Below are positions 56,632 to 64,000 of a stretch of DNA of 64,000 nucleotides, piece after piece. The position numbers and the translations under genes were made by a program. Source of the stretch: Spirosoma rhododendri (GTDB lineage Bacteria; Bacteroidota; Bacteroidia; Cytophagales; Spirosomataceae); NCBI RefSeq assembly GCF_012849055.1, contig NZ_CP051677.1, forward strand, positions 5,099,001 through 5,163,000. Direction: 5' to 3'. Under the pieces are notes generated by a model that was given only the letters and a program-made list of their open reading frames with translations, ran no database searches and was not told the origin of the DNA. Numbering within the stretch: the first letter of the stretch is position 1; the number at the start of each line of letters is the position of its first letter.

Positions 56632-56813
56632 ACTTTTAAGTGGTTTTGGAACGGGTTTGAGAAATCTGGACAAAACGAGTCCCCTCGCCCGGTAAACGGG
56701 CGGTTCGCAGCTCGAAAAAATTGGGGAGTCAAAGCCGGTGATGGTGGCACATCACCGGCTTTTTTACGCGAAAACGGGTAGGTCAGTACTTGTTTTTCAT
56801 CGGTGAATCAGGT

Positions 56814-57842
56814 TTATGGACTGGTAACAGGTTGAGCAGGTACGCACCCCCGACTATCGATAACCACCTGCCCATCGATAATTTCGTGCCGGGCGTGGGT
56901 CACCTCGCTAATGAGCGTCAGCTTGTCGTAAAGCGATTCGTTTGTTAACCGGGCCGTGAGCGTGCAGCGCGACAGGACGTCGGCATCGTACACAAAATCA
57001 ACCCCGTAGGCTTTTTCCAGCCGGGCGAATACCACTGGCAAGGGCGTATCTACAAAGTTGAAATCCGGCTTCTCGCTCGCGGGCGTCAGCAGCACCGGAT
57101 TCTCGGCCAGCGTTTTCACCAGCCGGGCATCGGCCGCGTAGAACACTGCCCGCTGATTCGGCACCAGCACCACCGCATTCGAGAATTCTTTCCCTCCCGA
57201 ATTCGGCGCGGCCCGGCTAAATACCGATACTTTCCCGGTCCGCACCGTAACCGACACATTCGAGCGGTCGCCGAGGGTGTTTACCCGAAAACTCGTTCCC
57301 AGCACCCGCGTTACCACCCGGTCGGTCACGACCAGAAACGGCCGTTCGGGTTGGCGCGTCACATTGAAAAAAGCGTCGCCGGTCAGGAATACTTCGCGTT
57401 TGTTGGCGGCAAACCGGTCGGGGTAGCGCAGAAAACTGCCCGGTGCCAGCGTGACCTGACTACCGTCGTCGAGCCGGATCGGCATGGGCTGCTGCGTATT
57501 ATTCATCCGCACCGACATCAGCTCAACCTGCCCGGACCGCTGCCCCGGCCATTGCCAGAGCCCGTAGCCAACCAGCCCCATCAGCAGCAGTACCGTAGCT
57601 GCCACGCGAAACCAGCTTTGCCGGTAAACGGGCATGGGCCGCACCATCGGTTCGCTGAACGTATCGGCCTGAATCCGGGCCCACATCCGCTGTTGCTGCG
57701 TCTTATTTGGCTCGTCAGCAGCCTGCCCAACGGCATCAGCGCCCAGTTCATCGTACCAGCCTTCCAGCCGGGCCGATTCTTCGTCGGTAGTTTGCCCAAG
57801 CCGGTAGCGACGCAGCAGCAGACGGAATTCGAACGGGTTCAT
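56814..57842 (-). CDS. FecR family anti-sigma/sigma regulator
   Basis: A 342-residue inner-membrane protein. Residues 1-75 are cytosolic and would hold the sigma factor, residues about 81-101 (WFRVAATVLLLMGLVGYGLWQW) span the membrane, and the periplasmic part has the FecR domain (VTLAPGSFLRYPDRF, VFLTGDAFFNVTRQPERPFLV, VLGTSFRVN) and the DUF4974 C-terminal domain. It relays the signal of the STN receptor. It lies between the receptor and sigma genes, all on one strand. Confidence 0.93.
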   Translation of the reverse strand: MNPFEFRLLLRRYRLGQTTDEESARLEGWYDELGADAVGQAADEPNKTQQQRMWARIQADTFSEPMVRPMPVYRQSWFRVAATVLLLMGLVGYGLWQWPGQRSGQVELMSVRMNNTQQPMPIRLDDGSQVTLAPGSFLRYPDRFAANKREVFLTGDAFFNVTRQPERPFLVVTDRVVTRVLGTSFRVNTLGDRSNVSVTVRTGKVSVFSRAAPNSGGKEFSNAVVLVPNQRAVFYAADARLVKTLAENPVLLTPASEKPDFNFVDTPLPVVFARLEKAYGVDFVYDADVLSRCTLTARLTNESLYDKLTLISEVTHARHEIIDGQVVIDSRGCVPAQPVTSP

Positions 57843-57974
57843 GAGTCAGTGAACGGCGTTAGCTACCGTTCATAGTGTAAGTCAGGCAAACCCGGTCATT
57901 ACCCTGAATAAAATCAGTATTTCCCTGAAAGTTTATACTCAGGATAGCTATCGACCAAAAATATCCACGAATAG

Positions 57975-58577
57975 TTATAAATACTCAGCAAACGTTACGG
58001 CCAGTAGTGTACCCAGGCCGTGCAGGTTTTCCCGGACGACGCGCAGGGCTTTGGCCAGATGGTACTGAATCGTTTTCTCCGACAGGTTGAGCCGGGCAGC
58101 AATTTCGGGGATGGTCAGGCAGTCGAAGCGGCTGAGCCGGAACACCTGCTGGGTTTGTTCGGGCAGCGTATGCAGGCTACGTTCGATGGCTTCGGTGAGG
58201 TCGCGCAGGGCCAGTTCGTCATCGACCGGGCGGGCTTCGGTTTGCTGCAAAAACGATTCGTAATACGCGATAAACCGTTCGTGTACCTGCTCCGACTCGA
58301 TGTGGTTGATGATGGAAAACCGCAGGGCCGTAAACAAGTACGGGCGCAATTCGCGGATGGTATGCTGCTCCCGCTTTACCCACAAACTCACAAACAGATT
58401 CTGCACCAGTTCCTCGGCCACTTCCCGCGACCGCACCTTCTGGTAAGCCACCCGGTAAAGCGGATTCCAGTACCGCTCGTACACTTCGGCAAAGGCATTC
58501 CGGTCGCCGGTGCTAAGCGCGGTTACAAGCTGTTCGTCAATGTACTGACGGTAGCCTGTCGACGATACGGATGCCAT
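57975..58577 (-). CDS. ECF RNA polymerase sigma factor (sigma-70 family, Bacteroidota type)
   Basis: A 200-residue sigma factor. Region 2 is near residues 25-95 (AFAEVYERYWNPLYRVAYQKVRSREVAEELVQNLFVSLW) and region 4 near 130-185 (LPEQTQQVFRLSRFDCLTIPEIAARLNLSEKTIQYHLAKALRVVRENL). It is the first gene of the sigma-FecR-receptor set, as in FecI-FecR-FecA and the many Bacteroidota copies of it. Confidence 0.94.
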   Translation of the reverse strand: MASVSSTGYRQYIDEQLVTALSTGDRNAFAEVYERYWNPLYRVAYQKVRSREVAEELVQNLFVSLWVKREQHTIRELRPYLFTALRFSIINHIESEQVHERFIAYYESFLQQTEARPVDDELALRDLTEAIERSLHTLPEQTQQVFRLSRFDCLTIPEIAARLNLSEKTIQYHLAKALRVVRENLHGLGTLLAVTFAEYL

Positions 58578-58708
58578 GAGCAGAACGGTTTACGGATGTA
58601 GCAGGGCAAAGGTATCGATATTGCCCACATATCACTATTTACCGAATAACTATTACTATTTACAAACCTATTTTGAGTTTGTACACGCTGTTACGGCAGG
58701 GGGCTACC

Positions 58709-60208
58709 TTACGCTGGTTGATTACCCGCCCGTAACTGGGCAATGGTCTGCTGAATATGGGCGGTTCGCTGCTGCTGATTCAGTTCGGTAGGCGGAGCGG
58801 CCCGGACCGTACAATCGGCAATTGGGCAGCGTTCGCAAGTTTCTCCCACGGGCGTAGTGGGCAGGCTGGGGTCGCCGATGAAAGGTAACCGTTCGAGCAG
58901 GGTATCGGTGATGGGAAAACCGATGTTGACGCTGCTGTTGTCGGTGGTGGGGGGCGACGATTTGGCGATGGAAAACACGAAATACGTCGTGTCGTTGGTG
59001 GCAAACGAGATGCGCTGCGCCCGGCAAATGGGTTGCCCGTCCCACTGCCCCGACTGCTGAAGCTGCCGGAGTTCGTTCAGGATCGTGACCGATACCTGCC
59101 GACGGCAATAGTGTTCATCACGGGCGACACCGTGCGGGGTGTGCAGCTTGCTTAAGTGCAATTCTTTCGCCAGTAGAAACCGGCCGCTGGCGAGTTGATT
59201 GAACCGCAGAAAGAACAGGTCGTTCAACTCGAAATAGCCCGACAGCAGGTTGGTTACGCGCAACAGAAACATTTCCGGCGTCACGGCAGCCTCCGCCAGC
59301 ATCCCCAGCATCCGGTCGTTGCTCCAGTTCGGTTGCTGCACCAGCGTCCGCAGTTCGTCAAGCAGCCGCGACCGGGGAATCAGGATACAGCGGGCGAAGT
59401 ACGACGCCTGAAAATTATGCAGCACCTCATCGAATGAACGGGCTTCCAGCACCGACGATTCCAGCGGGCGAACCGTCTGGTTCAGTCGGTGATACCCCAC
59501 TTCCCGCGCCAGCGTAAACACCCGCTGCTCTGTCGATAACTTGTTATTTACCAACAATTTACTTTGCTCCGGCAAATACACCGACCGCAGCGACAGCAGG
59601 GCTGGCTGGGTGGTTTCGTCGTAAAACTCGACCGTGCATTGATACGTTTGGTTCAGAATGCTTATTAGCCAGTCGGTGCGTTGTTCGGGCAGTTGCGGCA
59701 GCGGATTGTCGGTCAGGAAAGCATCGGCCTGCGCTTCGAGTTCCTCGAAATAATTGTGGTGCATGGCCTGATACGTCCGCAACACAGAGAAATAAAACTG
59801 CTCGACGCTCAGGTCGTAGTTGCGGCCAATCTCAATCAGCGTGTTGATAAACGCACTCAGCTTGGCGGGTGCATTCGCCATCACTTCCAGAAAATACGTC
59901 GGCTCAATACCGAACAGGTCGAGTGGCAACTCGTTCAGGATGTTTGAGTTAAGCAACTCTACAACCGGCTCCAGCGCTTTATTGACCTGCAACGACACCA
60001 GCGTATCGTAGGTGCTGTTGAGGGCTTTGGCCAGCGCAAACACCTTTTCGGTCTTGGGATATTTTTTTCCTTTCTCGATCTCATTGAGATACGACGGCGA
60101 CAGGCCCGTTTTGTCGGCGAGGTCGTAGGTCGACAAGCCAAGCTCCCCACGTAGCTGCTTGATTTTCAGCCCAAAAATGAGCCGCACTTTTTCCCGGTCT
60201 GACGTCAT
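58709..60208 (-). CDS. XRE family regulator of the ScfR/RamB type
   Basis: A 499-residue regulator. Residues about 12-70 are a Xre/Cro helix-turn-helix (KQLRGELGLSTYDLADKTGLSPSYLNEIEKGKKYPK region). The centre resembles the IrrE/DUF955 metallopeptidase fold, but the HExxH motif is degenerate (AREVGYH), so a protease is unlikely. The C-terminal third has the DUF2083-like domain with a Cys cluster CERCPIADC. Such regulators sense short-chain acyl-CoA and control acetate, propionate and glyoxylate genes. Its divergent neighbours pckA and fbp fit that role. Confidence 0.87.
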   Translation of the reverse strand: MTSDREKVRLIFGLKIKQLRGELGLSTYDLADKTGLSPSYLNEIEKGKKYPKTEKVFALAKALNSTYDTLVSLQVNKALEPVVELLNSNILNELPLDLFGIEPTYFLEVMANAPAKLSAFINTLIEIGRNYDLSVEQFYFSVLRTYQAMHHNYFEELEAQADAFLTDNPLPQLPEQRTDWLISILNQTYQCTVEFYDETTQPALLSLRSVYLPEQSKLLVNNKLSTEQRVFTLAREVGYHRLNQTVRPLESSVLEARSFDEVLHNFQASYFARCILIPRSRLLDELRTLVQQPNWSNDRMLGMLAEAAVTPEMFLLRVTNLLSGYFELNDLFFLRFNQLASGRFLLAKELHLSKLHTPHGVARDEHYCRRQVSVTILNELRQLQQSGQWDGQPICRAQRISFATNDTTYFVFSIAKSSPPTTDNSSVNIGFPITDTLLERLPFIGDPSLPTTPVGETCERCPIADCTVRAAPPTELNQQQRTAHIQQTIAQLRAGNQPA

Positions 60209-60256
60209 GCCACAAAAATAACATTTCCAAGAATCTCAGTAAGCAAATTAAGAATT

Positions 60257-60319
60257 TTAGCGATTTCTATCTTTTTAGCGAACGTTCGCTTTTTTATTCA
60301 TAATCGCTAACTACATTTG
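60257..60319 (+). promoter_or_regulatory. pckA promoter with candidate operator
   Basis: TACATTTG at 60312-60319 is an exact -7 element; it would start transcription near 60326. Upstream lies the perfect palindrome AGCGAACGTTCGCT (60277-60290). The half-word TTAGCGA also occurs at 60257-60263 and inverted (TCGCTAA) at 60304-60310, so three related sites bracket the promoter. These are the best candidates for binding by the divergent regulator. Confidence 0.55.
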
Positions 60320-60357
60320 TGAAGTCACCAATCAGTTCACCTCAAACACAGTCTGCC

Positions 60358-61965
60358 ATGGTAGCCGAAGTCGTCCGTAATCCCCGATTTGTGCAAGAAT
60401 TACCTGAAGAAGCCGCACTGAATTTTCTGGGCGTTCGCACCAGCAAGGATGTGTATTTTCAACTGTCGCCCACCGAACTTGTCGAGCATGCGCTGCGCCG
60501 GGGCGAGGGGGCGTTAACCGAAACGGGGGCGCTCATGTGCGCCACCGGTCGCTACACGGGTCGGTCGCCGAAAGACCGTTACATCGTGCGCGACAGCCTG
60601 ACCGAGGGGCGGGTCGACTGGGGAAATGTCAATATCCCGTACGACGAAGCCCGTTTCGAGCAGCTTCACCGCCGGATGCGGCACTACGTGGAATACCACC
60701 CCGTTTTTGTCCGCTACGCGCTGGCTGGTGCTGACCCGGCCCATCAATTGAAACTGTGTATTCTGACGACTTCGGCCTGGCAGAACCTGTTCTGCACGAA
60801 TATGTTCCTGCGCCCAACGGCCGACGAACTGACCGATTTTGAACCCGATTTCACGATCCTGGCCGTCCCCGACTTTCTGGCCAATCCGGCCGAAGACCAG
60901 ACGCGGGGCACCAATTTTGCCATTCTGAACCTCTCGAAACGGGTCATTCTGGTTGGCGGAACGGGCTACGCGGGTGAAATCAAGAAGGGCGTTTTCTCGG
61001 CGCTCAACTTCCTGCTGCCGCAAAAGAACGTCATGCCCATGCACTGCTCGGCCAACGTCGACCTGAACAATTCCACCGATGTAGCGTTGTTTTTCGGCCT
61101 GTCGGGAACGGGCAAAACGACCCTCTCGGCCGACCCGGAACGGGGACTGATTGGCGACGATGAGCACGGCTGGAGCGACGAAGGCATCTTCAATTTTGAA
61201 GGGGGCTGCTACGCCAAAGTTATCGACCTGACCCGCGAGCGCGAACCGCAGATTTTCGACGCCATCCGCTACGGCTCTATCGTGGAAAACACCCGGATGA
61301 TCCGTAACTCGCGCACCGTCGATTACACCGATACGACCCTGACGGAGAATACGCGTACCTCCTACCCCATTTCGTTTATCGGCAACGCCGTTGAACCGTC
61401 GGTGGGTACCCATCCACGCAACATCTTCTTCCTGACCTGCGACGCTTTTGGCGTATTGCCGCCCATCGCCCGGCTGACGACCGAGCAGGCAATGGATTAC
61501 TTCGTGCTGGGCTACACGGCGAGGGTAGCCGGTACGGAAATGGGCGTTACCGAGCCACAGGCCACGTTTTCGGCCTGTTTTGGAGCCGCTTTCATGCCGC
61601 TGCACGTCAGCGAATACGCCCGGATGCTCGGCGACAAAATCCGGCAGCACGGGGTCAATGTCTGGCTCGTGAATACCGGCTGGACGGGTGGCGGCTTCGG
61701 CGTTGGGCAACGCATGAAACTGAGCCACACCCGCTCGCTCATCCGGGCCGCCCTGACGGGCCAGCTCGCCGAAGGTCCGTTTGTGATGCACCCCGTTTTC
61801 AACCTTGCCATGCCGACCGCCTGCCCCGACGTACCAGCCCCCATCCTGGACCCGCGCCAGACCTGGGCCGACCCGATGGCGTACGACGCCAAGGCAAACC
61901 ACCTGAACAGCTTATTTGTGGATAAACGGGCATCGCTCACCAGCGCTACATCTGTCACCGTATGA
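60358..61965 (+). CDS. pckA: phosphoenolpyruvate carboxykinase (ATP)
   Basis: A 535-residue enzyme that converts oxaloacetate and ATP to phosphoenolpyruvate, the entry of gluconeogenesis. Motifs are [40 protein letters not shown], the P-loop [15 protein letters not shown] and [24 protein letters not shown] 60358 is taken as start. A GTG at 60319 is in frame but is itself the last base of the promoter -7 element, so it would not be in the transcript. The stop overlaps the fbp start by four bases. Confidence 0.95.
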   Translation: MVAEVVRNPRFVQELPEEAALNFLGVRTSKDVYFQLSPTELVEHALRRGEGALTETGALMCATGRYTGRSPKDRYIVRDSLTEGRVDWGNVNIPYDEARFEQLHRRMRHYVEYHPVFVRYALAGADPAHQLKLCILTTSAWQNLFCTNMFLRPTADELTDFEPDFTILAVPDFLANPAEDQTRGTNFAILNLSKRVILVGGTGYAGEIKKGVFSALNFLLPQKNVMPMHCSANVDLNNSTDVALFFGLSGTGKTTLSADPERGLIGDDEHGWSDEGIFNFEGGCYAKVIDLTREREPQIFDAIRYGSIVENTRMIRNSRTVDYTDTTLTENTRTSYPISFIGNAVEPSVGTHPRNIFFLTCDAFGVLPPIARLTTEQAMDYFVLGYTARVAGTEMGVTEPQATFSACFGAAFMPLHVSEYARMLGDKIRQHGVNVWLVNTGWTGGGFGVGQRMKLSHTRSLIRAALTGQLAEGPFVMHPVFNLAMPTACPDVPAPILDPRQTWADPMAYDAKANHLNSLFVDKRASLTSATSVTV

Positions 61966-62990
61966 TTACCTTCGTTGATATGCCCCTACCCGCAACGACA
62001 CAATCCGGCCAGCCGAACCTTGCTCTCCCTGTCGGTACCACCCTCGACCGCTTTATTCTGCGTGAACAGAGTGCATTCCCCTTTGCTACGGGCGAACTCT
62101 CGCAGTTGCTGCGCGACATTGCGCTGGCCAGCAAAATCATAAATCTGGAGATCAACCGAGCGGGGCTGATCGACGTGACGGGCGCGGCCGGTACCGATAA
62201 TATTCAGGGCGAATCGCAGCAGAAACTCGATGTTATTGCCAACATCCGGTTCATCCGCGCCCTGAAAAACGGCGGAGAAGTCTGCGCGATTATCTCGGAA
62301 GAGGACGACGAGATGATTCTGACGGGCAATCCCAACGGCAAGTATGTGGTCGCCATCGACCCGCTCGACGGTTCGTCCAATATCGACGTCAACGTATCGA
62401 TTGGGACCATTTTCTCCATCTACCGACGGGTGTCGCCTATTGGTTCGGAGGCTACGATGGCCGATTTTCTGCAAGGGGGGCGAAAGCAGGCAGCGGCTGG
62501 CTACGTGCTGTATGGCTCGTCGACGATTCTGGTTTTCACGACCGGGCAGGGCGTCAACGGCTTCACGCTCGATCAGTCGCTGGGTGAGTACATCCTGTCG
62601 CACACCAACATGCGCCAGCCGCACACCGGCTCGATCTTTTCGTGCAACGACGGCAACGTAGCCGACTACCCGGACTATGTGCAGACGTACCTGACCAGTT
62701 GTCGGCAGCACCGGATGACGGGCCGGTACATTGGTTCGCTCGTGGCTGATTTTCACCGTAATCTCATCAAAGGCGGCATCTACTTGTACCCGCCCACCCG
62801 CCAGTCGCCGGGCGGCAAACTCCGGCTGCTGTACGAGTGCTTTCCGATGGCGTTCATCGCCGAACAGGCCGGTGGGCGCGCCACCGACGGGCGGCAGCTC
62901 ACCCTCGACGTCGACCCGACAGAGCTACACCAGCGGTCAGTTCTGTTCGTCGGCTCACCCGACCTGATCGATAAGTTACTGATCTCCTAA
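61962..62990 (+). CDS. fbp: class 1 fructose-1,6-bisphosphatase
   Basis: A 342-residue enzyme that hydrolyses fructose-1,6-bisphosphate to fructose-6-phosphate in gluconeogenesis. Metal and substrate motifs: [36 protein letters not shown], and [16 protein letters not shown]. The ATG at 61962 overlaps the pckA stop (ATGA), which shows translational coupling with the other key gluconeogenic enzyme. Confidence 0.95.
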   Translation: MITFVDMPLPATTQSGQPNLALPVGTTLDRFILREQSAFPFATGELSQLLRDIALASKIINLEINRAGLIDVTGAAGTDNIQGESQQKLDVIANIRFIRALKNGGEVCAIISEEDDEMILTGNPNGKYVVAIDPLDGSSNIDVNVSIGTIFSIYRRVSPIGSEATMADFLQGGRKQAAAGYVLYGSSTILVFTTGQGVNGFTLDQSLGEYILSHTNMRQPHTGSIFSCNDGNVADYPDYVQTYLTSCRQHRMTGRYIGSLVADFHRNLIKGGIYLYPPTRQSPGGKLRLLYECFPMAFIAEQAGGRATDGRQLTLDVDPTELHQRSVLFVGSPDLIDKLLIS

Positions 62991-62998
62991 GCCAACAC

Positions 62999-63052
62999 AA
63001 CTCATCCCGAATGTGGCCTCCGTGAGTAAACGGGGCTCATTCGGGATGAGTT
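62999..63052. terminator. hairpin after fbp
   Basis: Arms 62999-63013 and 63038-63052 (AACTCATCCCGAATG and its exact complement) enclose 24 bases. It starts nine bases past the fbp stop, between the converging fbp and Crp/Fnr genes, and likely ends both. Confidence 0.65.
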
Positions 63053-63099
63053 AGGTTTCTACGAGAGCGGGTTTACGAGATTGGAAAAGAAGTAGTGAG

Positions 63100-63672
63100 C
63101 TACTGGTGTCTGTCCTGTTTGGTAAGATCACCGCGTATCTTACTCAGCGCTTCCGGGGTAACGCCCAAATAGGAGGCTATCATTTTTTGGGGTACCCGCT
63201 GCGCGATAGCCGGGTAGGTGGCCAGGAAATCAAGGTAGCGCTCGCGCAGGCTTGCACTCATCAGGAGAATAATCCGCTTCTGGAGCACGTAGATTCGATT
63301 GGTCAACCGCTGAATGGCTTCCTCGCTGGGTTGATCTGTTGGGGAAATCAGACCGTCTTCCACTACTTCTACTTCCGAACTTTCAACGGCGTCGATATAC
63401 AGATCCGCTTCCTTACCCGGTACCTGCCAGCCAATATCACTGATAATCCAACCCTCTGGAGCAAACATAAAAATATGCTCCTTCCCATTGTCATCCAGGG
63501 TATAGCTACGTAGCAGGCCGGATTTTACAAAATAGTGCTTTCTCATTTTATCGCCTTTCCTAAGCAGGATTTCCCCTTTAGCCACCCGCCGGGTAATGAT
63601 CCGCGATGCCAACGCGTGATACGCTTCATCCGAAAGCTTGCCCTGGGGAATAAGATCTAAAAACGATTGCAT
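63100..63672 (-). CDS. Crp/Fnr family transcriptional regulator
   Basis: A 190-residue regulator: the first 120 residues are a cyclic-nucleotide-binding-like barrel (KGEILLRKGDKMRKHYFVKSGLLRSY, KEHIFMFAPEGWIISD), and the last 60 hold a winged helix-turn-helix with VPQKMIASYLGVTPEALSKIR. No Fe-S Cys cluster is seen. It is divergent from the DoxX gene, a common arrangement in Bacteroidota, and probably controls it. Confidence 0.9.
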   Translation of the reverse strand: MQSFLDLIPQGKLSDEAYHALASRIITRRVAKGEILLRKGDKMRKHYFVKSGLLRSYTLDDNGKEHIFMFAPEGWIISDIGWQVPGKEADLYIDAVESSEVEVVEDGLISPTDQPSEEAIQRLTNRIYVLQKRIILLMSASLRERYLDFLATYPAIAQRVPQKMIASYLGVTPEALSKIRGDLTKQDRHQ

Positions 63673-63748
63673 AAGTCAGCAGCGTGAACCGCTAAGATAC
63701 AGGGAGTATTTCTTAATCTACATTAAGGCGCGTCAGGGCACGCGTTGA

Positions 63749-63756
63749 GACCTTTG
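63749..63756 (+). promoter_or_regulatory. promoter-like element of the DoxX gene
   Basis: GACCTTTG, followed by TA, is the same ten bases as before the aldo/keto reductase operon at 36711. It lies 14 bases before the first ATG at 63770 and 29 before the second at 63785. Confidence 0.3.
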
Positions 63757-63769
63757 TATCAAAAAAAAC

Positions 63770-64000
63770 ATGGAAACACGCATCATGAGTAAGCAGGCAC
63801 CATCGAAGGGCTGGCACATAGCCCTCTGGGTTTTACAAGTAATACTGGCTTTGGCTTTTGGCATGGCTGGCTTTATGAAACTTACCGCACCGATTGCCGA
63901 ATTAGCCAAACAGATGCCCTGGACGACGGAGGTACCCGCAGGGTTAGTTCGATTTATTGGCGGGGCCGAACTGGCCGGGGCGCTGGGTTTGATCGTACCA
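63770..64000 (+). CDS. DoxX family membrane protein, 3' end missing
   Basis: The frame is open from ATG 63770 to the end of the window, 77 codons. ALWVLQVILALAFGMAGFMKLTAPIAELAKQM and GLVRFIGGAELAGALGLIVP are typical of DoxX/DoxD-type four-helix membrane proteins. ATG 63785 (MSKQAPSKGWH) is an equally good start. Family members are linked to respiratory or redox functions without a settled role. It is divergent from the Crp/Fnr gene. Confidence 0.85.
   Translation, partial: METRIMSKQAPSKGWHIALWVLQVILALAFGMAGFMKLTAPIAELAKQMPWTTEVPAGLVRFIGGAELAGALGLIVP

Noticed and set aside
60319..60357. GTG 60319 as start of pckA, adding 13 residues.
   Set aside because: The G of this codon is the last base of a perfect -7 promoter element, so transcription would begin after it. 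ATG 60358 gives the usual length.

Overview
The window reads as chromosome of a GC-rich member of the Bacteroidota, most likely order Cytophagales and close to Spirosoma and its relatives. The grounds are SusC/SusD and STN-type TonB receptors, an ECF sigma/FecR pair, a GT117-type DUF2723 protein, PRISE-, DUF418- and VF530-type proteins, promoters of the Bacteroidota form TAnnTTTG, and many long intergenic hairpin repeats. No rRNA, tRNA, CRISPR array, integrase or transposase was seen. Gene identities come from motifs read by eye, not from database searches.

Layout. 1-9.4 kb: LOG-family enzyme (5' end missing), triple helix-hairpin-helix protein, PQQ-type sugar dehydrogenase, cysE-cysK, YitT protein, DUF4239 membrane protein, TetR regulator, methyltransferase, peroxiredoxin. 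9.5-19.9 kb: ROK kinase, a one-gene DUF559 unit bounded by inverted hairpins, a frameshifted outer-membrane receptor, SRAP protein, PNPOx-like protein, VF530 protein, two DUF418 membrane proteins (one frameshifted), a probable outer-membrane protein, DUF4385 protein. 19.9-28.9 kb: folD, a WG-repeat gene, a SusC/SusD pair and a GH28 polygalacturonase. 29-34.5 kb: DUF2723 protein and a cryptochrome/photolyase. 34.6-43.4 kb: small redox genes with an AraC regulator, then a three-subunit periplasmic molybdenum aldehyde oxidoreductase of PaoABC type. 43.4-45.8 kb: an AT-rich accessory island (MazF module, an interrupted unknown gene, two small overlapping ORFs). 45.8-50.5 kb: PRISE-type reductase, a Tet(X)-like flavin monooxygenase, a second flavin monooxygenase and an AraC regulator. 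50.6-58.6 kb: msrB, two transporters and a TonB receptor/FecR/sigma set. 58.7-63 kb: gluconeogenesis locus with an ScfR/RamB-like regulator divergent from pckA-fbp. The window ends with a Crp/Fnr regulator divergent from a DoxX gene that runs off the edge.

The most interesting signal is a repeated insertion pattern. Codon-preserving, diverged copies of the 3' end of a core gene lie beyond accessory genes inserted just downstream of that gene. The aldehyde oxidoreductase large subunit ends at 43421, and its last codons recur at 44064 (with the terminator) and at 45705, each directly after an inserted module. The last 13 codons and stop of folD recur at 22129, followed by a good terminator, with the WG-repeat gene between. 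This looks like insertion or allele replacement that regenerates the 3' end of the target gene, without a visible recombinase. Other notable signals are two frameshifts at the same CGGGGGCA octamer in the same phase, a DUF559 gene with nearly identical 40-bp inverted ends that double as terminators of both neighbours, and a chain of hairpins whose arms pair in a closed cycle.
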